Shown here piece after piece: positions 16,123-24,541 of a DNA stretch of 64,000 nucleotides; within the stretch, counting starts at the first letter, position 1, and every line of letters starts with the position of its first letter. A program made the position numbers and the translations under genes. The stretch comes from UBA1756 sp045130235 (lineage in GTDB: Bacteria > Bacteroidota > Bacteroidia > Bacteroidales > WCHB1-69). The stretch is taken from contig JBGUPJ010000025.1 of assembly GCA_045130235.1 (NCBI GenBank), positions 1-64,000 of the forward strand, given 5' to 3'. Under the pieces are notes generated by a model. The model saw nothing but the letters and a program-made list of their open reading frames with translations, did no database searches and was not told where the DNA came from.

Positions 16123-17556
16123 GGAAAGCCTTCTTCGGAGGCTGCTGCCGAACTCGAACGCGCCGATGTCGGGACGGTCGTCGCGGGGGGCACCTGTGAT
16201 GTCGGTGGTGATGCCCAGACCCGTTTTGCCCGCATCAATGGCGGGAGAACCTTCCTGCAGCCCGTAATCTTGGTCGCTGTTGGCGTTGAATTTGGGATTC
16301 TGGTTGCGGATGCAGTTGGTGAAGCAATCTAATGCCTGTTCGCAGCGCAGCAAGCAGTTCTCAAACAGAAGGTTATGCTCTTGGTCGTCGTTGAGCGAAA
16401 GTCCAATTTCATTTTCGAGCGAGCCGTAAACGATGCAGTTGGTGAACGATGCTGCGAGGGGTCCCACATACTGATAAACGCCATCGGTGTAGTTGGTGGC
16501 GGCGTAGAGGGCGGGATTCTTTCTGCCCGACTGGTGGAAGTAGTTGGCGATGGTGACGTGGCGGAAGTCGTAGTTGCCGATATGCAGTTCGGCGCCGCAG
16601 GAACCGTTGTTGCTGAACTGGCAGTTCTCGGCGCGAATGTTGGTGGCGCGAGCCAGCAGACCGCTGTTGTACGTGTTGTGTATCACACAGTTTTTCAGAA
16701 TGGTTTTCCCGTTCAAATATTCGCTCAAACTTTCCACCTGCAATCCGATGAAAGCATTGGTAATCTCCACATTTTCAAAGTGATTGTCGATATTGCTCTC
16801 GTTGATCCAGATGCGGTCCCATTGTGAGTAGTCGGTGTCGAACCAGCTGTTCAGTTTGTCGCCGCGGAAGGTGATGGGCTGCTCCTGCGTGCCCACCGCC
16901 TGGATATTGCCGTAGCGGTAAATCCATAGTCCAGCGCCATTGTGGAAGTAGATGGTGGTTCCGGGGTCGATGATGAGCGTGCCGAGCGAGTCTACCGCCG
17001 CATAGCCGCCGTAGATGACGTACGGTAAGTCGTTGGTCCAGTGTACGGTCTCATGTTCGTGGGCGATGATTTTGTAGCGCAGGCTGCTCCCTTGGTCGGC
17101 CACGATGAAGTGGGCATTCTGCCCGTAGGCCATCAGATCCACATCCTGCATGGTCTTGCCGTGCAGAAACACCACCGAGTCGGTCACCACAAACGGCTGG
17201 CTTTGGTCGTTGGGGTTTACATTCACCTTTACATGAACGAAAATGCTGTCCTTGGCCGGAATCTCCACATCTTTGAAATAGGTACCCGCTACACCGTCCA
17301 CATTGATGCTGAACTGCGAGTGGTCGCCGCCCGCAAGGTAAACATCCAATTTAATGTCGTAGTTGTACGGGTTATATACCCGGAAATTCTGGGTGGCCGA
17401 CCCCACCGTAGTGAAAACCGTGTCGAACTGCACCAAGTCGGTGGAAAAAGTCACTTTGGAATCCTCTTCGGGATGGATTTTATGGCAGGATGAGAGCGCC
17501 ACGACGGCGGTCAACAGGAGGATGCAAATGGATAGCTTGTGACGGCGGTAACTCAT
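16114..17556 (-). CDS. Right-handed beta-helix lipoprotein
   Basis: A 480-residue exported protein with a lipoprotein signal ending VVALSSC. Residues about 30-150 resemble an Ig-like or plasminogen-kringle-type beta domain; residues about 180-450 are a series of short 'FENVEITNAFIGLQ' / 'LKNCVIHNTYNSGLLARATN' turns typical of a right-handed parallel beta-helix with pectate-lyase-like coils; the end 'GAPRDDRPDIGAFEF' is a closing motif often seen on such proteins. Probably surface-attached and possibly glycan-binding; no catalytic residues identified. The start at 17556 gives the best signal peptide. Confidence 0.78.
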   Translation of the reverse strand: MSYRRHKLSICILLLTAVVALSSCHKIHPEEDSKVTFSTDLVQFDTVFTTVGSATQNFRVYNPYNYDIKLDVYLAGGDHSQFSINVDGVAGTYFKDVEIPAKDSIFVHVKVNVNPNDQSQPFVVTDSVVFLHGKTMQDVDLMAYGQNAHFIVADQGSSLRYKIIAHEHETVHWTNDLPYVIYGGYAAVDSLGTLIIDPGTTIYFHNGAGLWIYRYGNIQAVGTQEQPITFRGDKLNSWFDTDYSQWDRIWINESNIDNHFENVEITNAFIGLQVESLSEYLNGKTILKNCVIHNTYNSGLLARATNIRAENCQFSNNGSCGAELHIGNYDFRHVTIANYFHQSGRKNPALYAATNYTDGVYQYVGPLAASFTNCIVYGSLENEIGLSLNDDQEHNLLFENCLLRCEQALDCFTNCIRNQNPKFNANSDQDYGLQEGSPAIDAGKTGLGITTDITGAPRDDRPDIGAFEFGSSLRRRLSLR

Positions 17557-17625
17557 ATTATATATAAAATGAAACAAGGCTTAAACGAAAAAAAAGTGGT
17601 TTTATTTTATGGGTTAATAATGAAT

Positions 17626-17663
17626 AAAAAAGCCGGAACCCTTGTTGTATCGGTGTTCCGGCT
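17626..17663 (-). terminator. Terminator after tRNA-Met
   Basis: Inverted repeat AGCCGGAAC / GTTCCGGCT (17631-17639 and 17655-17663), followed on the minus strand by a T run. Confidence 0.75.
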
Positions 17664-17671
17664 GCTTTTCG

Positions 17672-17745
17672 TGGCGGGATCGAGAGTTGAACTCGAGACC
17701 TCCGGGTTATGAATCCGACGCTCTAACCAACTGAGCTACCCCGCC
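17672..17745 (-). tRNA. tRNA-Met (CAT)
   Basis: Minus-strand cloverleaf with acceptor GGCGGGG / TCCCGCC, anticodon loop TTCATAA (CAT), T-loop TTCAACT. The paired first base argues against initiator tRNA; elongator Met is likeliest, though a lysidine-modified Ile tRNA cannot be excluded. No CCA is encoded. Confidence 0.93.
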
Positions 17746-17760
17746 ATCATTTTGAGGCTG

Positions 17761-17768
17761 CAAAAATA
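17761..17768 (-). promoter_or_regulatory. Promoter -7 box for tRNA-Met
   Basis: TATTTTTG on the minus strand, 15 bp upstream of the tRNA 5' end. Confidence 0.65.
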
Positions 17769-17886
17769 GCACTTTTTTCTTTGCCAACAGCCATCTCTAT
17801 GAAAATATTTTTCAAATTGATATGAGATTGATTTTCAAATCATTAAAAATGATAATTCTTGAAAATTCTTGAAAATATTAACCCTA

Positions 17887-18615
17887 TTACGCTTGGGGCG
17901 AATTGGATATTGGGAAAATTGGCACGCCAAAACACCGATCCAGAATCAACAGAACTCCTAACAAACAGAAGATAATGCCAATGATGCGGTTGACGTGGTA
18001 GAAAATTTTCGGGGTGACCATGTTCTTGATTTTGCCGGCAAAGAAACTCTTCAGCACATCAATGCAGAAAATAGTGGCAAGGATGCAACCAAAAAAGGCA
18101 ATCTGTTGTTTGAGGCTGAAACTGGCGGTCACGGGCAATATACCCACCCAAAGAATCCAAGCCACCGGGTTGAGAAAATTGAATAGAAAGCCTTTCGACA
18201 TGGGTTTCAAGACATTCAAATACTTGTGCCGGGGTAATACGGGCTTGAGGTTGTCAATTTTGTCGTCCATCTCATGGATGCGATTTTCAACCTGCATACG
18301 CTGTTTCTCACTCACTTTGTCGCGCCTGCTGAAAAATGTGATGAGGCCGTATCCTACCAGAATACTGCCACATACGGCTCCAAATATCTGCTGTGCGAGC
18401 GGATTTCCGAGTATGGCCGAGAAACCGAAAAGACAAAGGGAGATGGGAATCATGTCGCTCAAGGCGATGCCGAGCGCAAAGAACACACCCGACTTGAACC
18501 CCTTGGAAAGGCTGGTCTGGATAATACCGAACAACGCAGCTCCTGGCGATATGGAGATGATCAGCCCGGTGCCGATGGCGTTCAAAAGAATTTTCCAGAG
18601 CATACTATAATCCAT
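17887..18615 (-). CDS. LysE family translocator
   Basis: A 242-residue inner-membrane protein of the LysE/RhtB superfamily, which exports amino acids and small metabolites. Five or six hydrophobic helices are visible, with the N-terminal 'GLIISISPGAALFGIIQTSL' family motif and a charged cytoplasmic loop around residues 95-130. Substrate is unknown. Its start codon shares one base with the stop of the upstream barrel gene (TAATG), so translation is coupled. Confidence 0.85.
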   Translation of the reverse strand: MDYSMLWKILLNAIGTGLIISISPGAALFGIIQTSLSKGFKSGVFFALGIALSDMIPISLCLFGFSAILGNPLAQQIFGAVCGSILVGYGLITFFSRRDKVSEKQRMQVENRIHEMDDKIDNLKPVLPRHKYLNVLKPMSKGFLFNFLNPVAWILWVGILPVTASFSLKQQIAFFGCILATIFCIDVLKSFFAGKIKNMVTPKIFYHVNRIIGIIFCLLGVLLILDRCFGVPIFPISNSPQA

Positions 18616-19364
18616 TATTCGTAATTTCCTTTCCGTTTTCCAAAATGATACGCTATATAGGCGCAGAGATAAAAGGGTTTCGCTTTGTTGAACGCCATCT
18701 GCTGCACAAATGGAAATATCATATCGATGGTTCCACCCACCTCCAATGCGTGAATGGTGTATTCGTCCTTGCTAAAGTCGAAATTGAGCCCTGTCTTGAA
18801 GTAAAAGCCAGGTCGCAACTGTGTCTCGCCAATTCCTCTGAAAAAAGGACCTCTGCAAACGATGTTGTCGATGTTGTGTTCTTCGGGAGAGTAGCGTTCA
18901 ACTCTGGAACCTGTATATAGACCGTTGTTGTCGAACTCTGCGATGTTCAGATACACCGGCAAGGCCATACCGAGCGAGAAACCACCCGACAGAGTGTATC
19001 GTATCCGCACGCCGCCCCAATAGGGCTTCTGGTGGATGGTGCGCTGGTATCCGTACCCGCCGCGAAGAAAGAAAAGATCGCACAACTTTCCGTATGCAAA
19101 TGCTTTAGAAACAGCATAATACGAGCGAGCTCTTACCGCCTTGTAGTGGAAGTTGTACAGAAAGTCCAACTCCCAAAAGTGCTTGTCGGAATAGGTGGGC
19201 GTGCGCCCATGCTGGAATCCTACGCCACCCCCATTCGTGTTGAGGAAAGCGTTGACACTCCACTCCTTCACAATCACTTTCTTCCATTCCACCTCACCTA
19301 CATCCTGACAGAATGCGAAGAGGGGAAGCAGAAAAAGCAGACCAACAAGGGCTCTTCTCAACAT
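18615..19364 (-). CDS. Outer membrane beta-barrel protein, unknown
   Basis: A 249-residue exported protein (signal MLRRALVGLLFLLPLFAFCQ) whose mature part alternates aromatic and polar residues in strand-length blocks, for example 'HFWELDFLYNFHYKAV', 'PYWGGVRIRYTLSGGFSLG' and 'YLCAYIAYHFGKRKG', as in small outer-membrane barrels. It is the middle gene of a three-gene operon: 48-residue lipoprotein, this barrel, LysE transporter. No named family recognised; a role with the transporter is inferred only from gene order. Confidence 0.7.
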   Translation of the reverse strand: MLRRALVGLLFLLPLFAFCQDVGEVEWKKVIVKEWSVNAFLNTNGGGVGFQHGRTPTYSDKHFWELDFLYNFHYKAVRARSYYAVSKAFAYGKLCDLFFLRGGYGYQRTIHQKPYWGGVRIRYTLSGGFSLGMALPVYLNIAEFDNNGLYTGSRVERYSPEEHNIDNIVCRGPFFRGIGETQLRPGFYFKTGLNFDFSKDEYTIHALEVGGTIDMIFPFVQQMAFNKAKPFYLCAYIAYHFGKRKGNYE

Positions 19365-19370
19365 TAGCGA

Positions 19371-19517
19371 CTATTTCTCGGCAAGCGTGCTGTCATCAGT
19401 CTGAGAAGGAACGTCGGTGTAGTGACCGTAAGCCGGACATTTGTGTTGGTTTTCACATGCGCAAGCCAAAAGAATGACTGCTACTACAACGCAAAGACTT
19501 AAAATGAAACGTTTCAT
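19371..19517 (-). CDS. Small lipoprotein, 48 residues
   Basis: Starts MKRFILSLCVVVAVILLACAC, a lipoprotein signal with the lipid-anchored Cys near residue 18-20, followed by a short tail containing KCPAYGHYTDV. The ATG at 19517 lies 22 bp downstream of a -7 box. Small lipoproteins with a 'CPAY' motif next to this barrel gene seem recurrent in Bacteroidota (from memory). Function unknown. The downstream gene begins 6 bp after its stop. Confidence 0.72.
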   Translation of the reverse strand: MKRFILSLCVVVAVILLACACENQHKCPAYGHYTDVPSQTDDSTLAEK

Positions 19518-19539
19518 ATCAAAATATTTTTTTAATCTG

Positions 19540-19547
19540 CAAAAATA
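19540..19547 (-). promoter_or_regulatory. Promoter -7 box of lipoprotein-barrel-LysE operon
   Basis: TATTTTTG on the minus strand, 22 bp from the lipoprotein start. Confidence 0.6.
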
Positions 19548-19606
19548 AATAAAATACATTTTAGTTTAATTATAGGTAAAAATGATTTTTCAACAATAAC
19601 AATAGA

Positions 19607-21337
19607 TTGATTATTAAGAAAATAGCTGTTTTTATGGTGATAATTGTCTTTTTTTGCGGGGATATTTTTTCGCAAAAAAATGTCATTTATACCGCAGAAC
19701 AGCTATTTCCGAACCCGCCAAAACGCTCCTTGATGCCCCGCAAAGTTGCAGATTCCTCCGTCCTGCAAACCACTCTGCCTCTGCTCGTGGCATACTACCA
19801 GCAGCAAGGATATGTGGGCTTTTCCATTGATACAGTGCGTGCCAGCGGCGACACCCTGTATGCGGATTGTTTCATCGGTCCATGCTATGGCCAAAAGTCC
19901 ATCAGCATTGCCGACAGTACCTTGTCTGCGCTGCCGACAGGTACCCCCCTCCGCTCTGTGCGCAGTGGCACTCTCCCTTTGAGTGAATACGCCCGCTTCG
20001 CTGAGAAGGTGGTGCAACAATATGAAAACAACGGTCATCCGTTCTGTCAAGTTAGTATAAAAGATATTGATTTTGAGAAGGATACCATTGGAATGCTTTC
20101 TGTGGAAGCTGGTCCTTCCATTATCTTCGACTCCATCATCGTGAAAGGAGATGCCAAGGTGCGTCCATCGTTCTTGCAGCCTTATCTGAACTGGCGGCGA
20201 AAACGGCGCTACTCAGAGGCCGTGGTGAGCCAAATTCCTTCTTTGCTGGAACGGCTTCCCTATGTTACCATGACCCGCGAGCCGGGGGTGGAGTTCGTGG
20301 GTGACCGCGCCTTCCTGTACCTTTTCCTCGACCGGCAGCGCGTCAACCAGTTTGACGGTTATATCGGACTGGTGCCTGTGAGTGCCTCCACCGGCAAGGT
20401 GATGTTCAACGGCGAGGTGACACTCAAACTGCAGAACCTCTTCACCATTGGTGAACGGCTGACATTGCAGTGGCGCACGCCGGAGCGATACTCGCAGTAT
20501 TTGGACATACAAGCCGAGTTCCCGTACCTGTTTCGTACTCCCATCGGGGTGGCAGGCTCGTTCACCCTCGACAAAAAAGATACCACCTATTTGAATATGA
20601 ATTACTTGGTAGCGTTGCAGTACTCATTTGCCGGCAGCAGCAGCCTGCGGGCCAGCTACCAGTACACCACTTCGGCTCTGTTATCGCTGTCACCGAATTA
20701 TGTGGCCGCTGATGACACGTTGGCCGCCGATTTCCGCAAGAGTTTGTGGGGCGTGCAACTCAATGTGAGCCGGGTGGACAACATTCTGCAGCCGTGGCAG
20801 GGGGTGGTAGCACGGGTGGGTGTGTCGGCGGGGACGCGGCGACTGCTGCACAAGGCGCAGGTTGTGGGGGAAGGAAGCTCAGAACAGCTGAAGTCAACGC
20901 ACTATCTGATGGAGGCGGAGCTCAACGGGTATGTGGCCATCGGTAAGAGATGGGGATGGACGGCGGGAGTGCACGGAGCCTCCCAGTTCGGTGGCACTTG
21001 CCTCTACAACGACCTCTTCCGTATCGGCGGCACGCATACCCTGCAAGGCTTCGATGAACAGTCGCTCTTCGCCTCCACCTATCTCATCGCCCGCACCGAG
21101 TTCCGCTTCCGGTTCGCACGGCTCTCGTACCTGTGCGCCTTCTTCAACGCCGCCTGGTACGAGCGTAACCTCAAAGGGGCGATGTACAACGACTGGCCAT
21201 TCGGCTTCGGCATTGGCGCCACCATCCATACCAAAGCGGGCAACTTGTACCTCAGCTATGCGCTCGGACAGCAAAAAGAAAGCCCCTTATCTTTCAAGAC
21301 AGGGAAGATTCATTTTGGAATAGATGTCAGTTTTTAG
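19607..21337 (+). CDS. BamA/TamA-like outer membrane protein
   Basis: A 576-residue exported Omp85-superfamily protein. After the signal peptide (ending CGDIFSQ) come two or three POTRA-like segments ('FAEKVVQQYENNGHPFCQVS', 'IIFDSIIVKGDAKVRPSFLQ') to about residue 230, then a 16-strand-type barrel with the superfamily's closing strands ('FRFRFARLSYLCAFFNAAWY', 'SPLSFKTGKIHFGIDVSF'). BamA inserts outer-membrane proteins; shorter paralogues such as TamA help with particular substrates. At this size and with few POTRAs it is more likely an accessory paralogue. Start is TTG at 19607; the ATG at 19634 would cut the positive end off the signal peptide. Confidence 0.83.
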   Translation: MIIKKIAVFMVIIVFFCGDIFSQKNVIYTAEQLFPNPPKRSLMPRKVADSSVLQTTLPLLVAYYQQQGYVGFSIDTVRASGDTLYADCFIGPCYGQKSISIADSTLSALPTGTPLRSVRSGTLPLSEYARFAEKVVQQYENNGHPFCQVSIKDIDFEKDTIGMLSVEAGPSIIFDSIIVKGDAKVRPSFLQPYLNWRRKRRYSEAVVSQIPSLLERLPYVTMTREPGVEFVGDRAFLYLFLDRQRVNQFDGYIGLVPVSASTGKVMFNGEVTLKLQNLFTIGERLTLQWRTPERYSQYLDIQAEFPYLFRTPIGVAGSFTLDKKDTTYLNMNYLVALQYSFAGSSSLRASYQYTTSALLSLSPNYVAADDTLAADFRKSLWGVQLNVSRVDNILQPWQGVVARVGVSAGTRRLLHKAQVVGEGSSEQLKSTHYLMEAELNGYVAIGKRWGWTAGVHGASQFGGTCLYNDLFRIGGTHTLQGFDEQSLFASTYLIARTEFRFRFARLSYLCAFFNAAWYERNLKGAMYNDWPFGFGIGATIHTKAGNLYLSYALGQQKESPLSFKTGKIHFGIDVSF

Positions 21338-21382
21338 GCGAAGTTGCCCAAGCGAGATGGCTCAAGAATGAATTCGCGAAAC

Positions 21383-21418
21383 AAAAAAGCACTTACAAAA
21401 TGTTTCGTAAGTGCTTTT
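21383..21418. terminator. Bidirectional terminator
   Basis: Perfect 12-bp inverted repeat AAAAGCACTTAC / GTAAGTGCTTTT with T runs on both strands, between the TamA-like gene (plus) and the L21-L27-tRNA unit (minus). Confidence 0.8.
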
Positions 21419-21426
21419 CCAGTTCG

Positions 21427-21500
21427 TGATTCCGCCGCGATTCGAACGCGGGACCTACTGCTTAGAAGGCAGTTGCTCTATCCAGCTGAGCTACGGAACC
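21427..21500 (-). tRNA. tRNA-Arg (TCT)
   Basis: Minus-strand cloverleaf: acceptor GGTTCCG / CGGAATC, anticodon stem-loop ACTGC-CTTCTAA-GCAGT with anticodon TCT, T-arm CCGCG-TTCGAAT-CGCGG. No CCA encoded. Downstream of tRNA-Pro. Confidence 0.95.
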
Positions 21501-21511
21501 CTTTATTTTAT

Positions 21512-21587
21512 TGGTCGGGATGACTCGACTCGAACGAGCGACCCCTTGGTCCCAAACCAAGTATTCTGCCAACTGAACTACATCCCG
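21512..21587 (-). tRNA. tRNA-Pro (TGG)
   Basis: Minus-strand cloverleaf: acceptor CGGGATG / CATCCCG, anticodon stem-loop CTTGG-TTTGGGA-CCAAG with anticodon TGG, T-loop TTCGAGT, encoded CCA at 21512-21514. Confidence 0.95.
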
Positions 21588-21593
21588 TATTTC

Positions 21594-21623
21594 AAATCCG
21601 TATCAGAATTGATACGGATTTGA
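21594..21623 (-). repeat. Inverted repeat between rpmA and tRNA-Pro
   Basis: Arms CAAATCCGTATC / GATACGGATTTG around a 6-base AGAATT centre. It looks like a terminator stem but lacks a T run on the minus strand, and tRNA-Pro begins 7 bp beyond it, so it may be a leaky terminator or an RNA-processing hairpin. Confidence 0.6.
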
Positions 21624-21636
21624 ATGCTGTAACGGG

Positions 21637-21909
21637 TTATGCTTCAGCGCCTTGTTCCATCGGGATGACAGAAACAAAGGATTTTCCGCCCGTGCGTTTT
21701 TTGAATTCTACGGTACCGTCAACAAGAGCGTAGATGGTGTGATCCTTGCCCATGCCCACGTTTCTGCCGGGATTGTGAAGAGTACCTCTCTGTCGGATGA
21801 GAATATTACCGGCTTTGCAAATCTGGCCGCCAAAAACCTTGATTCCTAAACGTTTGCTTTCGGACTCGCGACCGTTTTGAGTACTACCGACACCTTTTTT
21901 ATGAGCCAT
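21637..21909 (-). CDS. rpmA: 50S ribosomal protein L27
   Basis: A 90-residue large-subunit protein located near the peptidyl-transferase centre. It begins MAHKKGVGSTQNGRESESK with the usual glycine-rich N-terminal arm and no cleavable extension of the Firmicute type. Motif RQRGTLHNPGRNVGMGKDHT is diagnostic. Second gene of the L21-L27 operon, 42 bp after rplU; tRNA-Pro and tRNA-Arg follow on the same strand. Confidence 0.96.
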   Translation of the reverse strand: MAHKKGVGSTQNGRESESKRLGIKVFGGQICKAGNILIRQRGTLHNPGRNVGMGKDHTIYALVDGTVEFKKRTGGKSFVSVIPMEQGAEA

Positions 21910-21951
21910 AATGAATTATTTTTTTAGTGATAAAATCCGTGAATTAATTGA

Positions 21952-22263
21952 TTAAAGGTTGATGCTGTTGATCTGGACAGAGGTCAAATACTGACGATGA
22001 CCATTCAAAGTCTGATAACCTTTTCTTCTTTTCTTCTTGAAGACCAGCACTTTTTCTCCTTTGAGATGTTTCAAGACAGTGGCAGAAACTTCTGCACCAG
22101 CAACGGTGGGGGTACCCACTTTTACAGAACCGTTGTCGTCCACTAACATCACGCGGTCGAATTTTACTTCGGCACCTTCTTCAGCTTTGAGGCGATGAAC
22201 AAAGATCTTCTGATCTTTTTCAATCTTAAATTGTTGCCCTGCTATTTCTACGATTGCGTACAT
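21952..22263 (-). CDS. rplU: 50S ribosomal protein L21
   Basis: A 103-residue 23S-rRNA-binding protein: MYAIVEIAGQQFKIEKDQKI at the start and 'VLVFKKKRRKGYQTLNGHRQ' near the end are both typical. First gene of rplU-rpmA, driven by the -7 box at 22301-22308. Confidence 0.96.
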   Translation of the reverse strand: MYAIVEIAGQQFKIEKDQKIFVHRLKAEEGAEVKFDRVMLVDDNGSVKVGTPTVAGAEVSATVLKHLKGEKVLVFKKKRRKGYQTLNGHRQYLTSVQINSINL

Positions 22264-22300
22264 TTTGATTGATTTTAGTTAGACATAATTTTTCGGGCGG

Positions 22301-22308
22301 CAAAATTA
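22301..22308 (-). promoter_or_regulatory. Promoter -7 box for rplU-rpmA
   Basis: TAATTTTG on the minus strand, 37 bp upstream of the L21 start. Confidence 0.65.
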
Positions 22309-22429
22309 CAACTATTTTTTTAAATTTTCTCTTTATTTGAAAAATAAAATAATTTTTAGCGAACAATTTCGTTTCTTGTTTGTCTATGTTATATTATATG
22401 TTGAATGAATGTTGATAAAAATTACGCCT

Positions 22430-23536
22430 ATGAAAACGATCAAATTATTGATAACCACATTGTTGATTGTGATTGTAACGGGAGTGTCGGCTCAGTCCGC
22501 TTCACGCTCGTATGTTGATTTGACTTCTGCCGCCGAGCAGTCGGTACACGCCGTTGTGCATATCAAAACCACCTTTTCGTACCGTACTTCCGGCTGGGAT
22601 GACTTCTTCAGTGGAAGTTTTTGGGAAGATTTTTTCAATTTTTCGTCACCTTTCGGCACTTACGAACAGCAGGTGATGGGTGCCGGCTCCGGCGTTATTA
22701 TCAGTCCCGACGGATACATCGTCACCAACAACCATGTGGTGGAAGATGCACAAGATGTTGTGGTGACCTTGAACGACAAGCGTGAGTTCCCCGCCACCAT
22801 CGTCGGCACCGACCCGCAGACCGACCTCGCCCTCATCAAGATTGAGTGCGACGGACTGCCCACCCTCACCTTCGGCAACTCCGACCAGGTGCGGATAGGG
22901 GAGTGGGTGCTCGCTGTGGGCAACCCCTTCAACCTCACCTCTACCGTCACCGCCGGCATCGTGAGCGCCAAAGCCCGTAACCTCGACATCCTCGGCGAAA
23001 ATACTTCCATTGAGTCTTTCATACAGACTGATGCAGCTGTCAATCAGGGAAATAGCGGTGGTGCTCTGGTGAATGCCTCGGGCGAACTCATCGGCATCAA
23101 CTCCGCCATCGCCAGTCATACCGGTTATTTTACGGGCTACTCCTTCGCCATCCCCTCCAACATCGCCCGTAAGGTGGTGGCGGATTTAAAAGAATATGGT
23201 ATGGTGCAACGCGCTGTGCTGGCCGTCACCATCCAGGAGGTGGACAATAACGTGGCGCAGGAACTGAACCTCTCGCAGGTGAAAGGCGTATGCATCACCT
23301 CCGTTGCCGACGATGGCGCTGCCTACCGCGCTGGCCTACAGCAGTATGATGTCATCACCTCCGTCAACGGCGCGGAAGTTAATTCTGTTTCCGAACTGCG
23401 CGAAGTGCTGGCCCAGTACTCACCCGGCGACCGTGTGGAAATCGCTTACCTGCGCGACGGCAGCTCCCATAAAACACCCCTCACCCTCCTCAACAGCGAA
23501 GGCACCACCCAACTCTATTACTCCAACGGACAATAA
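22430..23536 (+). CDS. HtrA/Deg family serine protease
   Basis: A 368-residue periplasmic protease and chaperone of misfolded envelope proteins. Signal peptide MKTIKLLITTLLIVIVTGVS; trypsin-like domain with His in IVTNNHVVEDAQD, Asp in DPQTDLALIKI and Ser in NQGNSGGALVN; then one PDZ domain from about residue 265 ('VCITSVADDGAAYRAGLQQY'). Many Bacteroidales Deg proteins carry two PDZ domains and about 490 residues; this one has a single PDZ, like DegS, but with a cleavable signal rather than an anchor. The ATG at 22430 is preferred over 22409 for the signal peptide. Confidence 0.92.
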   Translation: MKTIKLLITTLLIVIVTGVSAQSASRSYVDLTSAAEQSVHAVVHIKTTFSYRTSGWDDFFSGSFWEDFFNFSSPFGTYEQQVMGAGSGVIISPDGYIVTNNHVVEDAQDVVVTLNDKREFPATIVGTDPQTDLALIKIECDGLPTLTFGNSDQVRIGEWVLAVGNPFNLTSTVTAGIVSAKARNLDILGENTSIESFIQTDAAVNQGNSGGALVNASGELIGINSAIASHTGYFTGYSFAIPSNIARKVVADLKEYGMVQRAVLAVTIQEVDNNVAQELNLSQVKGVCITSVADDGAAYRAGLQQYDVITSVNGAEVNSVSELREVLAQYSPGDRVEIAYLRDGSSHKTPLTLLNSEGTTQLYYSNGQ

Positions 23537-23590
23537 TCTAATAATCAACTTCTTCACTTCTTCACTCCATCACTTCTTCACCCTTCACTT

Positions 23591-23618
23591 TTAACTCTTA
23601 ACTCTTAACTCTTAACTC
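23591..23618 (+). repeat. Heptanucleotide tandem repeat (TTAACTC x4)
   Basis: Four exact, head-to-tail copies of TTAACTC within a wider C/T-rich stretch (about 23549-23645) that also repeats CTTCTTCACT. It sits in the leader between the HtrA gene and rpoD. Such heptamers are frequent between genes in related genomes (from memory). Confidence 0.85.
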
Positions 23619-23677
23619 TCAACTTCTCCCTCTCCCTCCATCAATCAAGCATTAACACCAAAAACCATACCATTATG

Positions 23678-24538
23678 ATGCGTCAAATTAAAATCTCCAA
23701 CTCCATTACCAACCGCGACTCGGCTTCGTTGGAGCGTTACCTTGCCGACATTTCCAAGGCACCGCTCATCACCGCAGACGAAGAGGTCGAGCTGGCCCGC
23801 CGTATCAAGGCAGGCGACCGCGAGGCACTGGAGAAACTCACCACCTCTAACCTGAGATTTGTTGTTTCCATTGCCAAGAAATACCAGAACCAGGGCATCT
23901 CACTGTCGGACCTGATTACCGAAGGCAATATCGGACTGCTGCGGGCCGCCGAGCGTTTCGATGAGACCCGCGGCTTCAAGTTCATCTCGTATGCCGTTTG
24001 GTGGATCCGCCAGTCGATTCTCACCGCCATCGCCGAGCAGTCGAGGGTGGTGCGTCTGCCCCTTAACCAGGTGAGCACCATCGGCAAAATCCGCAAGGAG
24101 ATGTCGCGACTCGAGCAGGAACTGCTCCGCAATCCTACCATTGAGGAAATTGCTGAGGCTGTGGATCTTGCGCCCGACAAAGTAACCGACCTGCTGCGTC
24201 AGAACGGCTACCATGTTTCCATCGATGCCCCGCTGAGCGCCGACGACGACACCAAGTTCATCGACACGTTCGTGCCGGAAGGTGGCAAATCGACCGACGA
24301 TGTGCTGATGTCGGAGTCGCTCACCACCGATCTCGATGCGGTGCTGGCTTCTCTTCCGCCCACCGAGCGTGAGGTGGTCAGCATGTACTTCGGTTTCCAT
24401 ACCAAACGCGAATACACCCTCGATGAGATCAGCGCCTGCACCTCCCTCTCCAGAGAACGCGTGCGCCAGATCAAGGAGCGCGCCATCAAGCGCCTCCGCA
24501 CAGACGGGAACCAGTCGAAACTCAAAACTTATCTGTAG
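23678..24538 (+). CDS. rpoD: Primary RNA polymerase sigma factor
   Basis: A 286-residue sigma-70 family factor corresponding to the Bacteroidota housekeeping sigma. It lacks region 1.1 and the long non-conserved insert; regions 1.2-2.4 span about residues 15-125 ('SLSDLITEGNIGLLRAAERF', 'FKFISYAVWWIRQSI'), region 3 about 135-200, and region 4 ends in 'SLSRERVRQIKERAIKRL'. This class reads the TTTG/TAnnTTTG promoters found across the window. The second of two adjacent ATGs gives the usual MRQLKI-like start. It heads an apparent rpoD-rsmI-riboflavin kinase operon. Confidence 0.95.
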   Translation: MRQIKISNSITNRDSASLERYLADISKAPLITADEEVELARRIKAGDREALEKLTTSNLRFVVSIAKKYQNQGISLSDLITEGNIGLLRAAERFDETRGFKFISYAVWWIRQSILTAIAEQSRVVRLPLNQVSTIGKIRKEMSRLEQELLRNPTIEEIAEAVDLAPDKVTDLLRQNGYHVSIDAPLSADDDTKFIDTFVPEGGKSTDDVLMSESLTTDLDAVLASLPPTEREVVSMYFGFHTKREYTLDEISACTSLSRERVRQIKERAIKRLRTDGNQSKLKTYL

Positions 24539-24541
24539 TCT

